64,000 bases of DNA from CAWEHU01 sp963808965 (lineage in GTDB: Bacteria; Pseudomonadota; Alphaproteobacteria; Acetobacterales; Acetobacteraceae): contig CAWEHU010000029.1 in assembly GCA_963808965.1 (NCBI GenBank), positions 257,632 through 321,631 of the forward strand, written 5' to 3'. Below are positions 26,001-33,767 of the stretch, piece by piece. The notes under the pieces are model-generated. The model was not told the DNA's origin, made no database searches, and saw nothing but the letters and a program-made list of their open reading frames with translations. A program made the translations under genes and the position numbers. Position 1 is the stretch's first letter. Each line of letters opens with the position of its first letter.

Positions 26001-26327
26001 ATGAAACGCCTGCTGCTCCTCGGCTTCGTCCTGAGCGTCGCGGCCTGCAATAACCCAAATAGACCGACGGATACCGGCTCGATGGCGTTCCCCCCTCCCG
26101 CGCCCGGCAGTTCGGTCGCGGTGCCCGGCAATCAGGTTCCCCCTCCTACCGGCGGCATGGCAATTCAGCAGCCGGGATCGACGATGACCCGTCAAGGTCC
26201 TACGCAAACGGATACCGGCTCGATGACCATCCCACCCGCAAGCGGAGGGACCACGCGACAAGCGTACCTGATACGGGCCGCCTCAGTGGCTATGCGCGGA
26301 TCAAGTCCGCGCATGACGACTGGGTGA
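26001..26327 (+). CDS. Small Pro/Gly-rich lipoprotein with repeat-derived C-terminus
   Basis: 108 aa. The lipobox is SVAAC (Cys about residue 17). The mature chain carries two copies of a DTGSM-(A/T)-(F/I)-PP motif (DTGSMAFPPPAP and DTGSMTIPPASG) about 40 residues apart. A good GGAGG precedes the ATG at 26001. The last about 12 residues (VAMRGSSPRMTTG) are not protein-like: they translate the palindromic repeat at 26292-26314. The original stop has probably been lost or moved by repeat insertion. The 3' end overlaps the convergent glycosyltransferase. Function unknown. Confidence 0.68.
   Translation: MKRLLLLGFVLSVAACNNPNRPTDTGSMAFPPPAPGSSVAVPGNQVPPPTGGMAIQQPGSTMTRQGPTQTDTGSMTIPPASGGTTRQAYLIRAASVAMRGSSPRMTTG
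26292..26314. repeat. Dispersed palindromic element, copy A
   Basis: ATGCGCGGA-TCAAG-TCCGCGCAT: perfect 9-bp arms and a 5-base loop, followed by GACG. It is the same design as copy B in the opposite orientation, and lies inside the 3' ends of two convergent genes. Confidence 0.8.
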
Positions 26328-26364
26328 AACGCTCCAAATCAACAAGCGTCCCCTTTTCCTCGTC

Positions 26365-26387
26365 ATCGCCGGGCTTGACCCGGCGAT
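26365..26387. repeat. Dispersed palindromic element, copy B
   Basis: ATCGCCGGG-CTTGA-CCCGGCGAT with 9-bp perfect arms. Read on the minus strand its loop is TCAAG and it is followed by GACG, exactly as copy A. This (G)GGTCAAGCCC...GATGACG pattern is a widespread alphaproteobacterial intergenic repeat. The two copies form a larger inverted pair about 50 bases apart. Confidence 0.82.
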
Positions 26388-27183
26388 CCACGTCTTTTCC
26401 GCCCAAGTGGAGCGCGCGCCAGAGCCCCACGGGGTCCAGGCCGCGCCGCAGCAGTTTGCCCGCGACCATGCATACGATCCGTGCGATGTCGGCGACCGGC
26501 CGAAAATGGCTCTCCCGCTGCAACGTCTCCCCATAGATCGCGGGAATATCGACGGCCACCGTCAGCACGCCCGCGCGCCCCGCCTCGATCAGGATCTCGC
26601 TCTCGAACGCGAAGCCGCGTGCCATCCGGCGCTCTCCGATGCGACGCAGAACAGAGGCGGGATAGACGCGGAAACCCGACTGGCTGTCCTCCACCCGGTG
26701 ATGTGCGGCCCAGGAGACCCAGAAATCCGCGACCCGGTTGGCGATGAACTCGCGCCCGCGGCGCGGCGGCCTTTCCCCCCCGGCGGGAGCCGATGACGAT
26801 CGCCCCCGGACACATCAAGCTGCGGGCGAGCAGCGCCGGGATGTCCGCGGGCCGGTGCTGGCCGTCCCCGTCGAGCGTCACGATCAATTCCGCGCCTTCG
26901 GCCAGAGCCGCCTGCATCCCCCGCCAGAGGCTCGCGCCCTTCCCGAGGTTTCCGACGTTCCGCAGCACCGTCGCGCCGCTCGCGGCGGCGATCTCCGCGG
27001 TCCGGTCCGAGGAACCATCGTCCACCACGATCGGCCCGAAGCCGAAGTCGCGGCATGCCGCCACAATCTGCCCGATCGTCCCCCCCTCGTTGTAGGCGGG
27101 GATGACGATCCAGGTCGCCAGTCTTCCGGTCATTGCGCGCGACGATTATGGTGCGCCGCTTTTAGCCGCAGGAGAGAACGAGC

Positions 27184-28452
27184 GTGACGGTGATAGCCGA
27201 GGCTTGCGATGTGCTGGTGATCGGCGGCGGCCCGGCGGGCTCGACCGCGGCGGCGCTTTTGGCCGAGCGGGGCAAGGATGTCGTGCTGCTGGAAAAAGAT
27301 GCGCATCCGCGATTCCATATCGGCGAGTCGCTTCTCCCGCGCAACCTCGCCGTCTTCGACCGGCTGGGCCTGCGCGACGCCCTGCACGAGATCGGCGTCC
27401 TTAAACCGGGCGCGGAGTTCGTCTGCGATGCGACTGGCCGAAGCGTCAATTTCGAGTTCTCGCGCGGCATCGATCGCGCCTACACCTATGCCTACCAGGT
27501 ACGCCGCGATCAGATGGACGCGCTGCTGTTCGATAACGCTCGGCGGAAGGGTGCCCGCGCCTTCGAGCGCACGCGCGTGATCGACGCCGCCTTTGCCCCG
27601 CACGGCCCCGCCCGCGTCACCGCTCGGCGGGAAGACGGCGCGATGCTCGAATACGAGCCTCGCTTCGTGCTCGACGCCTCCGGACGTGACACGTTTCTCG
27701 CCGGTCGGATGCGGCTCAAGGAATCGGACAAGCAGAACAACACCGCCGCCGCCTTCGCGCATTTCCGCGGGGTCGAGCGCAGCAGCAGCGAACGCGAGGG
27801 GTGCATCACCGTGCATCTCGCGGAGGATGGTTGGTTCTGGTTCATCCCGTTGCCCGACGAAGTGATGAGCGTCGGTTTCGTCGGCAACCAGAAGGCCTTC
27901 AAAGGACGCGGCGGCTCGGTCCACGACTTCCTGATGCAGCGGTTCCGGAACAGCCCGATGGTGAGCGGACGTATGCAGGGGGCTGAGCTGATCTCGGAAG
28001 TAATGAGCGCCGGCAACTACTCCTACCGCGCCCGCACGGCTTGGGGCGAGGGCTATCTCATGATCGGCGATGCGTTCGGCTTCGTCGATCCGGTGTTCTC
28101 GAGCGGCGTGCTGTTCGCGATGCAGGCCGGCGAGATGGGCGCGGACGCGGCGGCGGCCTGGCTCGACAACCCAGCGCTTGGACGCAAGCTCGCCCGGCGT
28201 ACCGAGCGGCGTCTCCGCACCGCGATGGACCGCTTCGCTTGGATGATTTACCGCATCAACGACCCGGTGATGCGACATTTGTTCCTGGCACCGCGGGACA
28301 CGCTTGGGATGCGTGCGGGCGTGGTCTCGCTGCTCGCGGGCAATCTCGACAACAGGGCGGCGATCCGCTTGCCCGTGCTGGCCTTCAAATCGGTCTACTA
28401 CGCGATGACCTGCGCGAACCGGCTCGGTCTCCGGCAGGTCGCTTCGGGCTAG
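27184..28452 (+). CDS. FAD-dependent oxidoreductase with halogenase motifs
   Basis: 422 aa. The FAD loop is VIGGGPAGSTAAALLAERG, followed by the family GESLLP block. The tryptophan-halogenase signature WxWxIP is present as WFWFIP (about residue 219). The second family motif appears as GFVDPVFSSGV (about residue 300) after GDAFG. A Lys in GVLKPGAEF could match the catalytic Lys. Relatives include flavin-dependent halogenases and geranylgeranyl-reductase-like monooxygenases. It starts at a GTG after AGGAG and is followed two bases later by a methyltransferase, suggesting a two-enzyme modification unit. No halide or substrate evidence; halogenase activity is a hypothesis. Confidence 0.78.
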   Translation: MTVIAEACDVLVIGGGPAGSTAAALLAERGKDVVLLEKDAHPRFHIGESLLPRNLAVFDRLGLRDALHEIGVLKPGAEFVCDATGRSVNFEFSRGIDRAYTYAYQVRRDQMDALLFDNARRKGARAFERTRVIDAAFAPHGPARVTARREDGAMLEYEPRFVLDASGRDTFLAGRMRLKESDKQNNTAAAFAHFRGVERSSSEREGCITVHLAEDGWFWFIPLPDEVMSVGFVGNQKAFKGRGGSVHDFLMQRFRNSPMVSGRMQGAELISEVMSAGNYSYRARTAWGEGYLMIGDAFGFVDPVFSSGVLFAMQAGEMGADAAAAWLDNPALGRKLARRTERRLRTAMDRFAWMIYRINDPVMRHLFLAPRDTLGMRAGVVSLLAGNLDNRAAIRLPVLAFKSVYYAMTCANRLGLRQVASG

Positions 28453-28453
28453 G

Positions 28454-29329
28454 ATGACGGCCGACGAGAGGGCCAGCATCGCGAACCCGTCGGCGCCGAT
28501 CACCACCGGGTCCAGCCCCTCCACCGCCGCGAGCCGCCTCATGGAGTCCGATGCTATCCTGTTGAGGCGGGTCACGGAACGTTACCGGGCCTGCGGGCGG
28601 GCGACCGAGGGCTATATCAGGGGCAAGCTGCGCCGCGATCCAGTGCTCCGCGCCGTTCTGGCGCTGCCCTACGATTTCGGGGACGTGCTCGACCTTGGCT
28701 GCGGACGCGGCCAGTTCGGCATCGCGCTCCTGGAAGCGGGCCGGGCCCAGTCGGTTCAGGGGCTCGACCGCAATGCCCGGCACCTCGGGGAGGCGGAGCG
28801 CGCCGCGGCGGGCCTCGTCACGCGACCCTCTCTGGCGTTTCGCGCGCTCTGCCGCGATCTTGCGGATGGCGCCGATATCGCCCGCGCCGATACGGTCATG
28901 ATGGTGGACGTGCTCTATCAACTCGAGACCGAAGCTCAGCTCGCGCTCCTTCGTGCCGCCGCCCAAGCCGCTCGCGAGCGGCTGCTGATCCGTACGCTGG
29001 ATCCCGATCGCGGAGTGCGGAGCGCCCTCACCCTGGCGGCTGAACGGCTTGTCCGGCGCATCTCGCCGCATTCGGGCGCGCGTGTGAACCCGCTCCCGAT
29101 CCCGCTGCTCGCCGGAGTGGTGAAGCGCGAGGGTTTCGCCGTGAACGTCTTGCCCTGCTGGCAGGGCACGCCGTTCGCCAACGTCCTGCTGTCAGCCCGC
29201 CGCCTGCTCCCGCAGCGCGTCGATCAGGGCGGCGATGTTGTTGTCGTGCCGCGCGAGGAAGGCGTTGTAATCGCTCCGCACGGTGAGGCGGAGACTGGTG
29301 CCCTCGGCGATCACGTCCACGATCCGTAG
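28454..29329 (+). CDS. Class I SAM-dependent methyltransferase
   Basis: 291 aa. SAM motif I is VLDLGCGRGQFGIAL (about residue 80), with the acidic loop GLDRNAR and post-motifs DTVMMVDVLYQLE and RTLDPDRG. The first about 30 residues (Ser/Pro-rich) are poorly conserved, and the ATG at 28541 is an alternative start. The gene begins one base after the halogenase-like gene's stop. The last about 45 codons overlap the convergent MlaC-like gene by 138 bases, and the translated tail after LLSARRLLPQR looks like antisense of that gene, so the natural stop may have been lost. Target unknown. Confidence 0.8.
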   Translation: MTADERASIANPSAPITTGSSPSTAASRLMESDAILLRRVTERYRACGRATEGYIRGKLRRDPVLRAVLALPYDFGDVLDLGCGRGQFGIALLEAGRAQSVQGLDRNARHLGEAERAAAGLVTRPSLAFRALCRDLADGADIARADTVMMVDVLYQLETEAQLALLRAAAQAARERLLIRTLDPDRGVRSALTLAAERLVRRISPHSGARVNPLPIPLLAGVVKREGFAVNVLPCWQGTPFANVLLSARRLLPQRVDQGGDVVVVPREEGVVIAPHGEAETGALGDHVHDP

Positions 29330-29800
29330 GCTCGCGCCGTCGTCCTGCACCACCCAGACGACATGCGCTGGCGGCGTACCCTCCCGCTCGAGGGTCGTGG
29401 GCACATACACCTCTCCCTCGCGCACCTCCGGCCGGCCGATGACAACCGCCACCTTCGTTTGCCGGTAGTCGCCCATATGCGCAATGATATTGTTCATCAG
29501 CACGCGGTGGAACAGGGCTGTGTAGGTCCGCTGCTGCTCAGGCGTCGCCTGCCGCCAAAATCGCCCGAGGCAGAACCGGGCAACTCCCTCGACGTCCACC
29601 ACGCGGTCAATGAAGGGTTGGAGCCGACGTCGCTTCTCCTCCGGCGTGCTCGCATCCCCTACCGTCGCGGCAAGCTCGAGGCCGGCCTCTTTGATGAAGG
29701 AGGCGGCCCGCGCCGGGTCGGGCGCGGCGCGCACGCCCGCCAATGGGAAGAGCGCCAGGGCGAGTGCGATGAGCAGAAGGGCGGTGCGGCGGCCCGGCAT
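29192..29800 (-). CDS. MlaC/Ttg2D-like periplasmic lipid-binding protein
   Basis: 202 aa from the ATG at 29800, which follows GGAAGGAACC. Signal peptide to about residue 24 (GVRA). The MlaC (toluene tolerance) fold is clear: FIDRVVDVEGVARFCLGRFW, ATPEQQRTYTALFHRVLMNN, VWVVQDDGASLRIVDVIAEG and SLRLTVRSDYNAFL. MlaC proteins ferry phospholipids between the outer-membrane MlaA and the inner-membrane MlaFEDB, and relatives occur in hopanoid (HpnM) and polyene clusters. No ABC partner is nearby. Together with the flavoenzyme, methyltransferase and glycosyltransferase it points to lipid handling. Confidence 0.86.
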   Translation of the reverse strand: MPGRRTALLLIALALALFPLAGVRAAPDPARAASFIKEAGLELAATVGDASTPEEKRRRLQPFIDRVVDVEGVARFCLGRFWRQATPEQQRTYTALFHRVLMNNIIAHMGDYRQTKVAVVIGRPEVREGEVYVPTTLEREGTPPAHVVWVVQDDGASLRIVDVIAEGTSLRLTVRSDYNAFLARHDNNIAALIDALREQAAG

Positions 29801-29873
29801 GGTTCCTTCCCGTGCGCGAATCGTGCCAAGATTTCTAGGCCATGTTCGGCCGAATCGGCGCAAGGGGAATCGC

Positions 29874-30254
29874 ATGAACCGACGTGTCACCGCCCGGATC
29901 TTCGTCATTTGCCTCGCCGGGGCCGCAGCCTGCAACACGGCGACCCCGCTTCCCCCCGTCGTGCAGGGCGGCTGGGTCCATTACACCACCTCCCGCACCA
30001 CACAGAACATTCCGTGCGGCGATATGCCCATCCAGCTCGAGGGCAACCACACCGATCTGACGCTGACGGGTTATTGCCGTTACGTCCGGATCACCGGCGA
30101 GCACAACGATATCCGCATACAAATCGCGCCCGGGGGCACGATCGAGATCGCGGGTCAGCACAACGATGTCTGGTGGCAACAGGTCGGGCCAGGTCCACGG
30201 CCCAATCTTGTCAATAGCGGCAGCAGCAACACCTTCCACCGCGAGCAGGGTTAG
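29874..30254 (+). CDS. DUF3060 lipoprotein
   Basis: 126 aa from the ATG at 29874. The lipobox is GAAAC (Cys about residue 20). The mature part shows short repeated strands of the DUF3060 type: LEGNHTDLTLTGYCRYVRI, TGEHNDIRIQI and AGQHNDVWW, ending in SGSSNTF. The N-x-(I/V) repeat every about 20 residues predicts a small beta-solenoid. Function unknown; members are surface or periplasmic. It is followed 28 bases later by pncA on the same strand, with no evidence of a functional link. Confidence 0.78.
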   Translation: MNRRVTARIFVICLAGAAACNTATPLPPVVQGGWVHYTTSRTTQNIPCGDMPIQLEGNHTDLTLTGYCRYVRITGEHNDIRIQIAPGGTIEIAGQHNDVWWQQVGPGPRPNLVNSGSSNTFHREQG

Positions 30255-30282
30255 CAGACTGACGAACAGCTGACTGGGACTC

Positions 30283-30939
30283 ATGATCGCGGTTGACCCG
30301 CTCACCGACATTCTCGGCGTGGTGGACGTGCAGCCCACCTTCATGCCGGGTGGTGAGCTGCCCGTTGCCGACGGGAACCTCGTGGTTCCGGCGATCAACC
30401 GCCTGCTGGCCGGTCCGTTCGCGCATGCCTTCGCGACGCAGGACTGGCATCCGCGCGGCCATTCGAGCTTCGCGAGCGCGCACCAAGGCCGCCAGCCTTT
30501 CGAGACAATCGCGATGCCGTATGGCCAGCAGGTGCTCTGGCCGGATCATGCTCTGCAGAACAGCGTCAACGCCGCGTTTCACCCCCGGCTCGATCAGACG
30601 AAGCTGGAAGTGATCGTGCGCAAGGGATTCCACCCGGCGATCGACAGCTACTCGACCTTTTTCGAGAATGACCGCCGGACGGCTACGGGGCTGGACGGCT
30701 GGCTGCGCGCACGTGGGTTCACGCGCGTCTTCCTCGCGGGTCTGGCCACGGATTTCTGCGTCGCGTGGTCGGCCGAGGATGCCGTGCGACTCGGCTATTC
30801 GGTGATCGTGATCGAGGATGCCTGCCGCGCGATCGCCCTGCCGTTGCCGGAAGGCGGAACGACGTTGGAGGCGGCACGGTCCCGGCTCGCCGCGCTCGGG
30901 GTAGGCTTCACCCGATCCGAGGAAATCGCCGGGCTCTGA
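30283..30939 (+). CDS. pncA: Nicotinamidase PncA
   Basis: 218 aa isochorismatase-fold amidohydrolase. The catalytic triad is visible: Asp in VVDVQPTFMPGG (about residue 15), Lys in VRKGFHP (about 112) and Cys in GLATDFCV (about 158). The metal-binding Asp/His cluster is TQDWHPRGHSSF. It deamidates nicotinamide to nicotinate for NAD salvage and hydrolyses pyrazinamide. Length and order of motifs are normal. Confidence 0.94.
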   Translation: MIAVDPLTDILGVVDVQPTFMPGGELPVADGNLVVPAINRLLAGPFAHAFATQDWHPRGHSSFASAHQGRQPFETIAMPYGQQVLWPDHALQNSVNAAFHPRLDQTKLEVIVRKGFHPAIDSYSTFFENDRRTATGLDGWLRARGFTRVFLAGLATDFCVAWSAEDAVRLGYSVIVIEDACRAIALPLPEGGTTLEAARSRLAALGVGFTRSEEIAGL

Positions 30940-30952
30940 TCTCGTCAGCCCG

Positions 30953-31900
30953 CTAATGTGCGGCGAAACGAGCCTCCCAGTCCGACAGAACATCGCGGAG
31001 CGTCGTTTCCCACGGGATGCGCGGCTCCCAGGCGAGCAGCGCCCGCGCGCGGCCCGCGTTTCCGACGGCGACCGGAATATCGGCGGGACGAAGCAGGCCG
31101 GCCTCGGTCTCGATGCTGGCTTCCAGACCGGCGAGCGCCAGCAAGGTTTCGAGGACGTCGCCGACGCGGCGTGGCGTGCCGGACGCGATGTTGAGGATCG
31201 TGCCCGGCGCAATCGTATCGGCCCGGGCGAGACAGGCGACGTACGCGGCGCAGATATCGCGCACGTCGAGGAAGTCGCGCCGGGGATCGAGCGCGCCCGT
31301 GCGGATGACCGGTTCCTGCGTCCCCGCCCGGATGCCGGCGATCTGGCGTGCGAAGGCTGGGACCGCGAAGTCCGGCGATTGACCCGCTCCGGTGTGATTG
31401 AAGGGGCGCAGCCGGATCGCGCGCAGCCCCTCTGCCGCCAACGCGCCGACCGCGAGATCGGCCGCCGCCTTGGTGGCGGCGTAGGCGTTGAGCGGCGCGG
31501 GCAGCGCCGCCTCATCGAGCGGCGCGCCCGTGCGGAAAGAGGCGCCGTAAATGTCGGCGCTGGAGATGAACAGAAACGTGCAGTCCGGCGCGGCCTCAAG
31601 CAGCGCGCGCGCAAGTGTGACGGTTCCGTGCAGGTTCACATGCCACGCGAGTTCCGGATCACGGCGTGCGGCGGCAATGGCTGCGATCGCGGCCAGATGG
31701 ATGCAGGCATCCGGGCGATTCTCCCGCACCAGCGCTCTAACTGCCGCTGCGTCCCTGATATCGAGCGCGCGAAAGCCGTGCGTGGGCTCATGCGCGGTCG
31801 GCGTTATCTCACTTTCAGGAAAGGCAGCCTGCAACGCGGGCAGGAGATGCGAGCCGACGAAGCCACCGGCGCCCGTGACCAGGATGCGGCGCGGCTGCAT
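30953..31900 (-). CDS. rmd: GDP-4-keto-6-deoxy-D-mannose reductase (GDP-D-rhamnose forming)
   Basis: 315 aa extended SDR. The NAD(P) loop is VTGAGGFVGSHL, the catalytic motif YAATK lies around residue 140, and ISSADIYG and LRPFNHTGAGQSPDF are typical of Rmd. It reduces the 4-keto intermediate made by Gmd, giving GDP-D-rhamnose for O-antigen or exopolysaccharide. The gene begins seven bases after the gmd stop, so the pair forms one operon. GDP-fucose synthase is a less likely alternative because the protein lacks the epimerase-type Cys/His arrangement. Confidence 0.88.
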   Translation of the reverse strand: MQPRRILVTGAGGFVGSHLLPALQAAFPESEITPTAHEPTHGFRALDIRDAAAVRALVRENRPDACIHLAAIAAIAAARRDPELAWHVNLHGTVTLARALLEAAPDCTFLFISSADIYGASFRTGAPLDEAALPAPLNAYAATKAAADLAVGALAAEGLRAIRLRPFNHTGAGQSPDFAVPAFARQIAGIRAGTQEPVIRTGALDPRRDFLDVRDICAAYVACLARADTIAPGTILNIASGTPRRVGDVLETLLALAGLEASIETEAGLLRPADIPVAVGNAGRARALLAWEPRIPWETTLRDVLSDWEARFAAH

Positions 31901-31907
31901 TAGTCAG

Positions 31908-32894
31908 CTACCGGTCGCGCATTCGCGCCCGGTGCCGCGCGAGATCGGCCTCCACCATCTCGGCCAGCATGTCCTCAAGCGCGATGGAGGGCGACCAGCC
32001 CAGCTTCTCTCGCGCCTTCGAGGCGTCCCCCTGCAGCATATTCACTTCCGCCGGGCGCAGGAGATCCTCTCGAAGCGTGACGTGGTCCTCCATATGCAGC
32101 CCGGCACATGCGAAAGCGGTTTGCACCATGTCGCGGATCGTGACGCTCCGTCCGGTCGCGATGACATAGTCGTCCGGCTCCCCCTTTTGCAACATGAGCC
32201 ACATCGCGCGGACGTAATCCCGCGCATGCCCCCAATCACGTTGCGCATCCAGGTTGCCGAGCGGCAGCTCGCGAGCGAGCCCAAGCTTGATCCGCGCCAC
32301 CCCGTCGGTCACTTTGCGGGTTACGAACTCGATGCCGCGCAGCGGGCTTTCGTGGTTGAACAGGATGCCCGACGAGGCGTGCAGGCCGAAACTCTCGCGA
32401 TAGTTCACCGTCATCCAGTGCGCGTACAGCTTGGCGACGGCGTACGGACTTCGCGGGTAGAAAGGTGTGCGTTCGTCTTGCGGCGTTGCCTGTGCCTTGC
32501 CGAACATTTCCGAGGAAGAGGCCTGATAGAAGCGTGTCTCCGGATGGCCGATGCGCACCGCCTCCAGAACATTCGCGGCGCCGAGGCCGGTCACGCTGCC
32601 AGTCAGCAGGGGCTGGTTCCAGGAAGCGGCGACGAAACTCTGCGCGGCGAGGTTGTACACTTCATCGGGCCGGACCGATTGCATGATACGAATGAGGCTG
32701 GAGAGATCCGTCAGATTGCCTTCGATCAGGCGAACACGATCCAGAATCCCGAGCCAACGCAGCCGCTCTCCGATCACGTCCGAGGAGGCGGACCGGCGCA
32801 TCATGCCGACGACCTCGTAGCCCTTTTCGAGCAGCAGCTGGGCCAAATAGGCGCCGTCCTGGCCGGTGACGCCGGTAATAAGAGCTGTGGGCAT
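31908..32894 (-). CDS. gmd: GDP-mannose 4,6-dehydratase
   Basis: 328 aa extended SDR. ALITGVTGQDGAYLAQLLLE carries the NADP loop. SSSEMFG, the active-site YAVAKLYAHWMTVNYRE (Tyr-x3-Lys), and the family block GILFNHESPLRG followed by FVTRKVTDG are all intact. It converts GDP-mannose to GDP-4-keto-6-deoxymannose. The cognate reductase follows directly. Confidence 0.95.
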   Translation of the reverse strand: MPTALITGVTGQDGAYLAQLLLEKGYEVVGMMRRSASSDVIGERLRWLGILDRVRLIEGNLTDLSSLIRIMQSVRPDEVYNLAAQSFVAASWNQPLLTGSVTGLGAANVLEAVRIGHPETRFYQASSSEMFGKAQATPQDERTPFYPRSPYAVAKLYAHWMTVNYRESFGLHASSGILFNHESPLRGIEFVTRKVTDGVARIKLGLARELPLGNLDAQRDWGHARDYVRAMWLMLQKGEPDDYVIATGRSVTIRDMVQTAFACAGLHMEDHVTLREDLLRPAEVNMLQGDASKAREKLGWSPSIALEDMLAEMVEADLARHRARMRDR

Positions 32895-33010
32895 CGGGGC
32901 TGGTTAGACGATCGCAACCGGTGCGTCCACCGGGACGGTTTCGAACTCTCACCCGATCGTCATCAAGCTAACATTTCCGCCTGCGGCGGAAGGGCGCGGG
33001 GCGAACGGGG

Positions 33011-33403
33011 TCAGCGGACCGCGCGCAGCGGGTGGGTCTCGGCCGGCGCGAAGCCGTCCTTCGACGAGCGGGCTGCTTCACGCATCACGGCTCGCAAGCT
33101 GCGCACATAGGCCGCACCGGAGGAGGTTCGCTGAATCAGCACGCTTCGCCGGTCCATCGGATCCGTCTTTCGCCGTACCAGCTCGAATTCCGACAGCCGG
33201 TCCAGCGCGCGGGTTATCGCGGGCTTAGAGACTTCCAGTTGCGCGGCAAGGCCTCGCACGGTTTGCGGTTCGGCCTCGGTATAACAGGTCAACATCACCC
33301 CGAGTTGGCGCGCTGTCAGGTCCGGCCCTTCGCGGCGGACCAGTTCGACGATCGAGTCTCGCAGAAGGCCGATCATTTGGTCGGGATTTTCTGGGGCTGG
33401 CAT
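33011..33403 (-). CDS. MarR-family transcriptional regulator
   Basis: 130 aa winged-helix protein. The recognition region is TVRGLAAQLEVSKPAITRAL DRLSEF (residues about 48-73), the wing is VRRKTDPMDRRSVLIQRTSSG, and helices for dimerisation flank both ends. The wing Asp-x-Arg-Arg is typical of MarR DNA contacts. No operator was recognised, and the neighbours (gmd upstream, small membrane protein divergent) do not identify a target. The gene ends shortly before a 7-bp hairpin (32975-32991, TTCCGCC/GGCGGAA). Confidence 0.87.
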   Translation of the reverse strand: MPAPENPDQMIGLLRDSIVELVRREGPDLTARQLGVMLTCYTEAEPQTVRGLAAQLEVSKPAITRALDRLSEFELVRRKTDPMDRRSVLIQRTSSGAAYVRSLRAVMREAARSSKDGFAPAETHPLRAVR

Positions 33404-33599
33404 GTGGCTTTTTCTCCCGAGGGGCGGCTCTTCCGCCGTAAGCGGGCCACTTCCTAGCGGATAAGGTTGCGCTAATCAATTCTGTCTCGCGTTTCGGTTG
33501 CCGGTTAAGGGGTTTTGCAACGAAGAAGCTGCACCATAGTGTGAAGGCATCTCTGCCTTCCCTCTGGCCGACTTGAACCTTCCGCATGAGCCTGTTATT

Positions 33600-33612
33600 G
33601 CTGCGGTGCAGC
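33600..33612. promoter_or_regulatory. GCTGCGGTGCAGC dyad (PhaR-like), copy 1
   Basis: GCTGC-GGT-GCAGC, a perfect 5-bp dyad, lies about 155 bases before the 29-aa membrane protein gene. The extended match TGCTGCGGTGCAGC-(A/G)-TAGC recurs at 48065-48083. CTGC-N3-GCAG is the core reported for PhaR operators in some alphaproteobacteria. Binding is inferred. Confidence 0.45.
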
Positions 33613-33701
33613 ATAGCTGCCGGGCATCTGACCCTCGAACCCGGATCATCAGAGTGAAGCGCCTCGGCGCGGCCCCGGGCCAGCGAAAGGAACACGGGTG
33701 T

Positions 33702-33717
33702 TGTGATTTAGGTCACA
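33702..33717. promoter_or_regulatory. Perfect CRP-type operator upstream of a small membrane protein
   Basis: TGTGATTTAGGTCACA matches the CRP consensus TGTGA-N6-TCACA at all ten positions, centred about 58 bases before the ATG at 33768. A CRP-family regulator and an adenylate cyclase are encoded at 51303-53749. FNR-type sites (TTGAT-N4-ATCAA) fit less well. Confidence 0.65.
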
Positions 33718-33767
33718 GACCGCTGCGCTTGGTACGGCTACGTCGTTTTCAGCAAAGGAGAAGTCCG

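Larger units (their letters stand above)
26290..27133 (-). pseudogene. Family-2 glycosyltransferase (DPM1-like), frameshifted at a 7-C run
   Basis: The N-terminal half has IVIPAYNEGGTIGQIV, VVDDGSSDRT and the metal-binding VTLDGDGQH. The frame is lost in a run of seven C at 26775-26781. The next frame continues as REFIANRVADFWVSW, EDSQSGFRVYPASVL, GFAFESEILIEA and PAIYGET. One base fewer restores a GT-A enzyme of about 280 aa resembling polyprenyl-phosphate sugar transferases. The C-terminus (VDRRVKPGDDE onward) is translated from the two palindromic repeats. It is divergent from the flavoenzyme gene, 50 bases away. Homopolymer slippage, sequencing error or a decayed gene are all possible. 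Confidence 0.8.

Noticed and set aside
17330..29800. Aryl polyene or xanthomonadin-type cluster
   Set aside because: KAS pair, FabZ, FabG, GT2, a halogenase-like enzyme and MlaC superficially fit, but ACP is clearly AcpXL-like, LpxXL and Adh match the VLCFA pathway, and ligase, thioesterase and MMPL exporter are absent.
33460..33476. FNR box TTGCGCTAATCAA upstream of marR
   Set aside because: Only one half-site fits and spacing is 13, not 14; too weak beside the perfect CRP palindrome nearby.
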